Origin: Stenogyne calaminthoides
Lineage: Eukaryota; Streptophyta; Magnoliopsida; Lamiales; Lamiaceae
Length of the DNA stretch: 64,000 nucleotides
Reading direction: 5' to 3'
NCBI GenBank assembly: GCA_037126765.1
Contig: JBBCBC010000043.1
Span: 3,968,001 to 4,032,000 of the forward strand
This document shows positions 60,657 through 64,000 of this stretch, piece after piece. Under the pieces are notes generated by a model. It did not search any database. It was not told the DNA's origin and worked only from the letters and a program-made list of their open reading frames with translations. The position numbers and the translations under genes were made by a program. Each line of letters opens with the position of its first letter. The stretch's first letter is position 1.

Positions 60657-61081
60657 TGTTGCGAGTCGTTTTTTTGGAGAGTATTATGTGGCTTAATTGA
60701 TAACAACTCACAAACAAAATGATTAATCGAACAAGAACACTGCGGAAAGAACCGTAGTTCTTCCCTGAAATGTGGGTGTAGGTATATAAGTGAAATGAGG
60801 GAAACATTCCAGAGTTTTTTTTAACAATGAAAGGTGAGGTCCTTTATATAAAGATGACCAACACGACAAATCATAAGCACGATAAATCGTTAACCACGAC
60901 AAATCGTTAAGCACGACAAATCAATAAGCACGATAAGTCATGTGCATAAAGCATGACAAAACATATGCGTAAGCACAACAAATCACGTGGTCTCGGTGGG
61001 ACCTGCTGACGTGTGATAATTCGTCCTGCTGACGTGTGATAAATCTGGTGATGCTGACGTGTGATACATCTGAGCACAACA
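60657..61081 (-). mobile_element. Solo LTR of the LARD-like element, TSD CAAAT
   Basis: 425 bp, TGTTGCGAGTCG...GAGCACAACA, flanked by CAAAT at 60652-60656 and 61082-61086. It occupies exactly the position of the complete 5.2-kb element of U4, with the same flanks and target duplication. It has three TGACGTGTGA motifs. Confidence 0.95.
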
Positions 61082-62245
61082 CAAATCAAAACAAGGATTT
61101 GTATAAATTTATTCTTGAGGGACAAAAAAGGACCACGAACCTTTGTAGTAAGATCATCTTCCAACTGTTGACGCTATTTTGAAGTCAATTCAGCACTACT
61201 CTATTATAGTAACTAGCATCATATCTTCAACAATTTAATCACGAATTTTATTCATTATCGTGGCTAATTTCGAGTGATTTACGTTGAGGAGAGTGTCGAA
61301 ACTTATACTATTCTCTTCTTTTAATTGAACCCATCATTTCAATATTTTTTTCGCATTATTTTGTGTGCTACATAATATTTCCGGTCATTTTCCGGTCAAA
61401 TTTTTCAATATTCCGGCGAAAATGACTAGAATTGAAATCAAAAAGACCAAAATTGATAAAGTAAAAACATAAAGGACCATTTGTGGATTCGGACAAAGTT
61501 ACAGAATCATTTGTGATTTTTTCTCGGATGTGGTTTATTAAACTTTTATCTTTAGAAAAGAGGATATTTGGCTCAATTAAGTGATTAACAACTCAACTTG
61601 CCTCTAAATAATTCAAATCTAAAACATAGTCTTTTTAATTATGAGATCGAATATCACAGCGCCAGTTAGTCAATTTTTATTTAAGTATCAGTTAATTTAT
61701 TTTTATATGTATCAATCCAAGACTTAACTTTTTCCAATGTTTGATAATTTTGAAGATTTTCAATCCATGTCATACACAATGACGACATAAACTGCATAAA
61801 TCTTCAATTTTATTTTTTTTATAATCTTATATAATTAGATTTTTCGTAATTAAATTCATTTTATTTTGTAGGTTTTGTTCTCAAAGGAAATTTTCTTGTA
61901 TTTGGGATTTCTTGTATTTTCAAAGGAAAATAAAGTGGCACTTGTTTCCAACTATTTTAGTTCCTTTTTTGTTTTGTGATCGGTTATGTGGATGTTACAT
62001 CACATGAGAAATAAATCAGAATGCAGTATTCAAATATTAGATGTGCTTTTTTCAATTTAGTTTTCCCAGTCTTTTTAGTGGCTTTTGTTTTTTGGGCTTT
62101 TGTTAGAGTTAAATCTGTGAAAAAATTAATTAATATAAACCTAGCACAAATCACATATGCTCCTCCCAAAATGTTAAAGCGTCAATACTCAATTTATGTC
62201 CCGTCTCACTGTGAGACGGTCTCATGAAAGTGTGTCTCTTAATAT
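61082..62245. repeat. Linker, partial monomer end and start of U6
   Basis: Duplicate of 47910-49116. The TIR element half ends at 61525. U6 starts near 61937. The MITE of U6 has lost about 47 bp of its left end (junction near 62135, TAATATA to TATAA microhomology), leaving about 62136-62238. It ends at AATAT (62241-62245). Confidence 0.9.
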
Positions 62246-64000
62246 TGTTGGGATAACATATGTCAGGATCTATCGGGATGACCTCATAAACACAAATTTA
62301 AATTAACTATTATTACTAGCATGAATTTACCTAAGTGAATTCAAATAATAATTAATCCAACAACAACATGCAAATAATATTTCACGTAAAACATCCTAGC
62401 ATGTTGAATTTCTAGGAGTTTACGTAAATGTACTCGTTGGAGAGACGATCTGAAACAGACAGGATCAAGTATCTGGATACCCACCAAAAGTCATTCTCAA
62501 GTATTCTCAAGTCCTCGTCCAATAACCCCGGTGGAAGGTTGTCCTATGAACGATTTATAAAACAAGGAAAATAAAATATTGTTGCACCACCTTTGTGGAT
62601 TTCTAATATTTCCAACACATGGAACACTAGTTGGGAATGAAAAATTCATCCCCTATTTATAAGACAAGGGGATTCGAAAGTTTAGTGCACAATTAGGGCT
62701 AGGAAAGATCTTTTCTTGATCTCCAAGAAATCTTGAATATATCAAATATATTCTTCTTTCCATGTGTATTTTTCCACAAAAATCTCACACCCTTATTTAG
62801 CCTAAATTTTCGAAAAAAAAGAAGATTTACAAGATTGAATCTTTCTTGAATTTATGAGATATTCTTGTATTCCAAGAATACATATCTTTCTCCATAATTT
62901 CTTTCCAAGAAAATCAATAAAATCTTTCTTCCCTCTCTTATACACTATTTTCGAAAGATTCAATTAAAGAAGTCAAGCGGGAGTTTTCTTGAATTTATGG
63001 GATAATCTTGTATTCCAAAAATACATTATCTCCTTTCCACAAAATCTTTTCAAGAAAATCCTTCTCCCTCTTTTCTTTAATATTTTCGAAAAAAATAAGA
63101 AATATTGCAACAATAAATTTATTTTATTTTAAGCACCTTTTATTTATTGGACTATAATTTGGGCTACTTGAGGGGCCTTTAGGAGAATTAAGATGGATTT
63201 TTCAATGGGCTTCTGAATTTCAATAATGAGCCACAATATAATTCAGCCCATTAATATTAATTAATGCCACTATATAATTAATATTGCACTATCCAACTTA
63301 ACCCTTATTACGGTAATATGGCTCCCGGTCATTATTTCCCTATTTGAGATTATTTAGTCCATTAATTAATTAAGCCACTAAAAAGCTTTATATTAATTAA
63401 TATTTTTATCCTTGGAGTAAGGACAACCAAGCTTTATTATCCATACCGGGAAATTAATTCCACTTGCAAGATTTGGTATGATAAAGGTTCCGGGCCCATC
63501 AAGGGGACCAATCAAGCAAGACATTGCAAGCACGCGATTCTCTGTATTAATTTAGCAACTGTCGTGCAATTAATATTATTGCCCAAGATATAGGGTATCG
63601 AAGTCGCAATGATTCTCTACCCATTTATAAGTCAAAGCAATAACTACTAATCACACACAGTCCTTATTAAGTGACAGAGATTAAGAAATCAACAACCACT
63701 GAGGTCTAACTCTTCATCCCTTAAGTCAGTGTGAATGAGTTTATCCTCTCTGTAGGTCCGCTTCAGCGCATCGAATGCACTAGTGTAATCTCTTGGTCAA
63801 GACAAGTCAATCTGAGCCTTACACATCAACTTCTACCAATAGATTGTTCGGATCTATCTAAGTTGTGAAACACTCACTCGTATACAAGGCACTGTTAACG
63901 TGATCTTCTGTGATCTAGTATCACCACGTTAACTACAATGTAACGCGTGCTATGAACGGTTTGCAATAAATATATATAACATTCAATCATATTTAAAGCA
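62246..64000 (-). mobile_element. F1 Copia 3' LTR (copy C), cut by window end
   Basis: Starts TGTTGGGATAACATATGTC after AATAT and follows the F1 LTR for 1755 bp, about 90 bp short of a complete LTR. It shares variants with the copy B 3' LTR. A third F1 element presumably continues outside the window. Confidence 0.93.

Overview
This is nuclear DNA from a flowering plant, almost certainly a eudicot. The signs are an AT-rich background, TNT1/Copia-type LTR retrotransposons with an initiator-Met tRNA primer site, Stowaway (CTCCCTCCGTCCC) and Mutator-like MITEs, a plant LINE tail, and one single-exon plant gene of the BIG GRAIN 1-like family. An asterid/Lamiales source is my guess only. Only one intact host gene is visible; nearly everything else is transposon-derived or tandemly duplicated.

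Layout. 1-2519: gene-free AT-rich DNA with one palindromic MITE-like hairpin. 2520-7165: a 5'-truncated LINE tail broken by two solo Copia LTRs that inserted 13 bp apart, each with its own 5-bp target duplication. 7239-7807: a possible non-autonomous DNA transposon. 8222-9412: the BIG GRAIN 1-like gene with its TATA box. 9899-64000: a tandem array built on a roughly 3-kb monomer that itself carries a 143-bp Mutator-like MITE, a Stowaway MITE and a 540-560-bp TIR element. Monomers U1 and U2 are clean and nearly identical. From U3 on, a Copia element (family F1, LTR about 1.84 kb, minus orientation) sits in the same TA-rich site with the same AATAT target duplication, so the period grows to about 13-20 kb.

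U3 (16020-29391) holds the start of an F1 LTR interrupted by family F2 Copia material in a head-to-head inverted arrangement, ending in a 500-N assembly gap. U4 holds a complete 9.1-kb F1 element (29392-38533) and a complete 5.2-kb non-autonomous LTR element (42671-47909) full of GC-rich minisatellites. U5 holds an internally deleted 7.5-kb F1 element (49117-56635), and at the site of the 5.2-kb element only its solo LTR (60657-61081) with the same CAAAT target duplication. U6 starts at about 61930 and runs off the window inside another F1 LTR.

The array records an order of events. MITEs entered the ancestral monomer. The F1 Copia, a second Stowaway and the 5.2-kb element then inserted. The enlarged unit was duplicated, and the copies diverged by LTR-LTR recombination, microhomology deletion and unequal exchange. 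All retrotransposon reading frames are broken, but some apparent breaks cluster at CTG/CAG trinucleotides and may be base-calling errors rather than mutations. I found no convincing new protein-coding system. The notable content is the architecture of the array.
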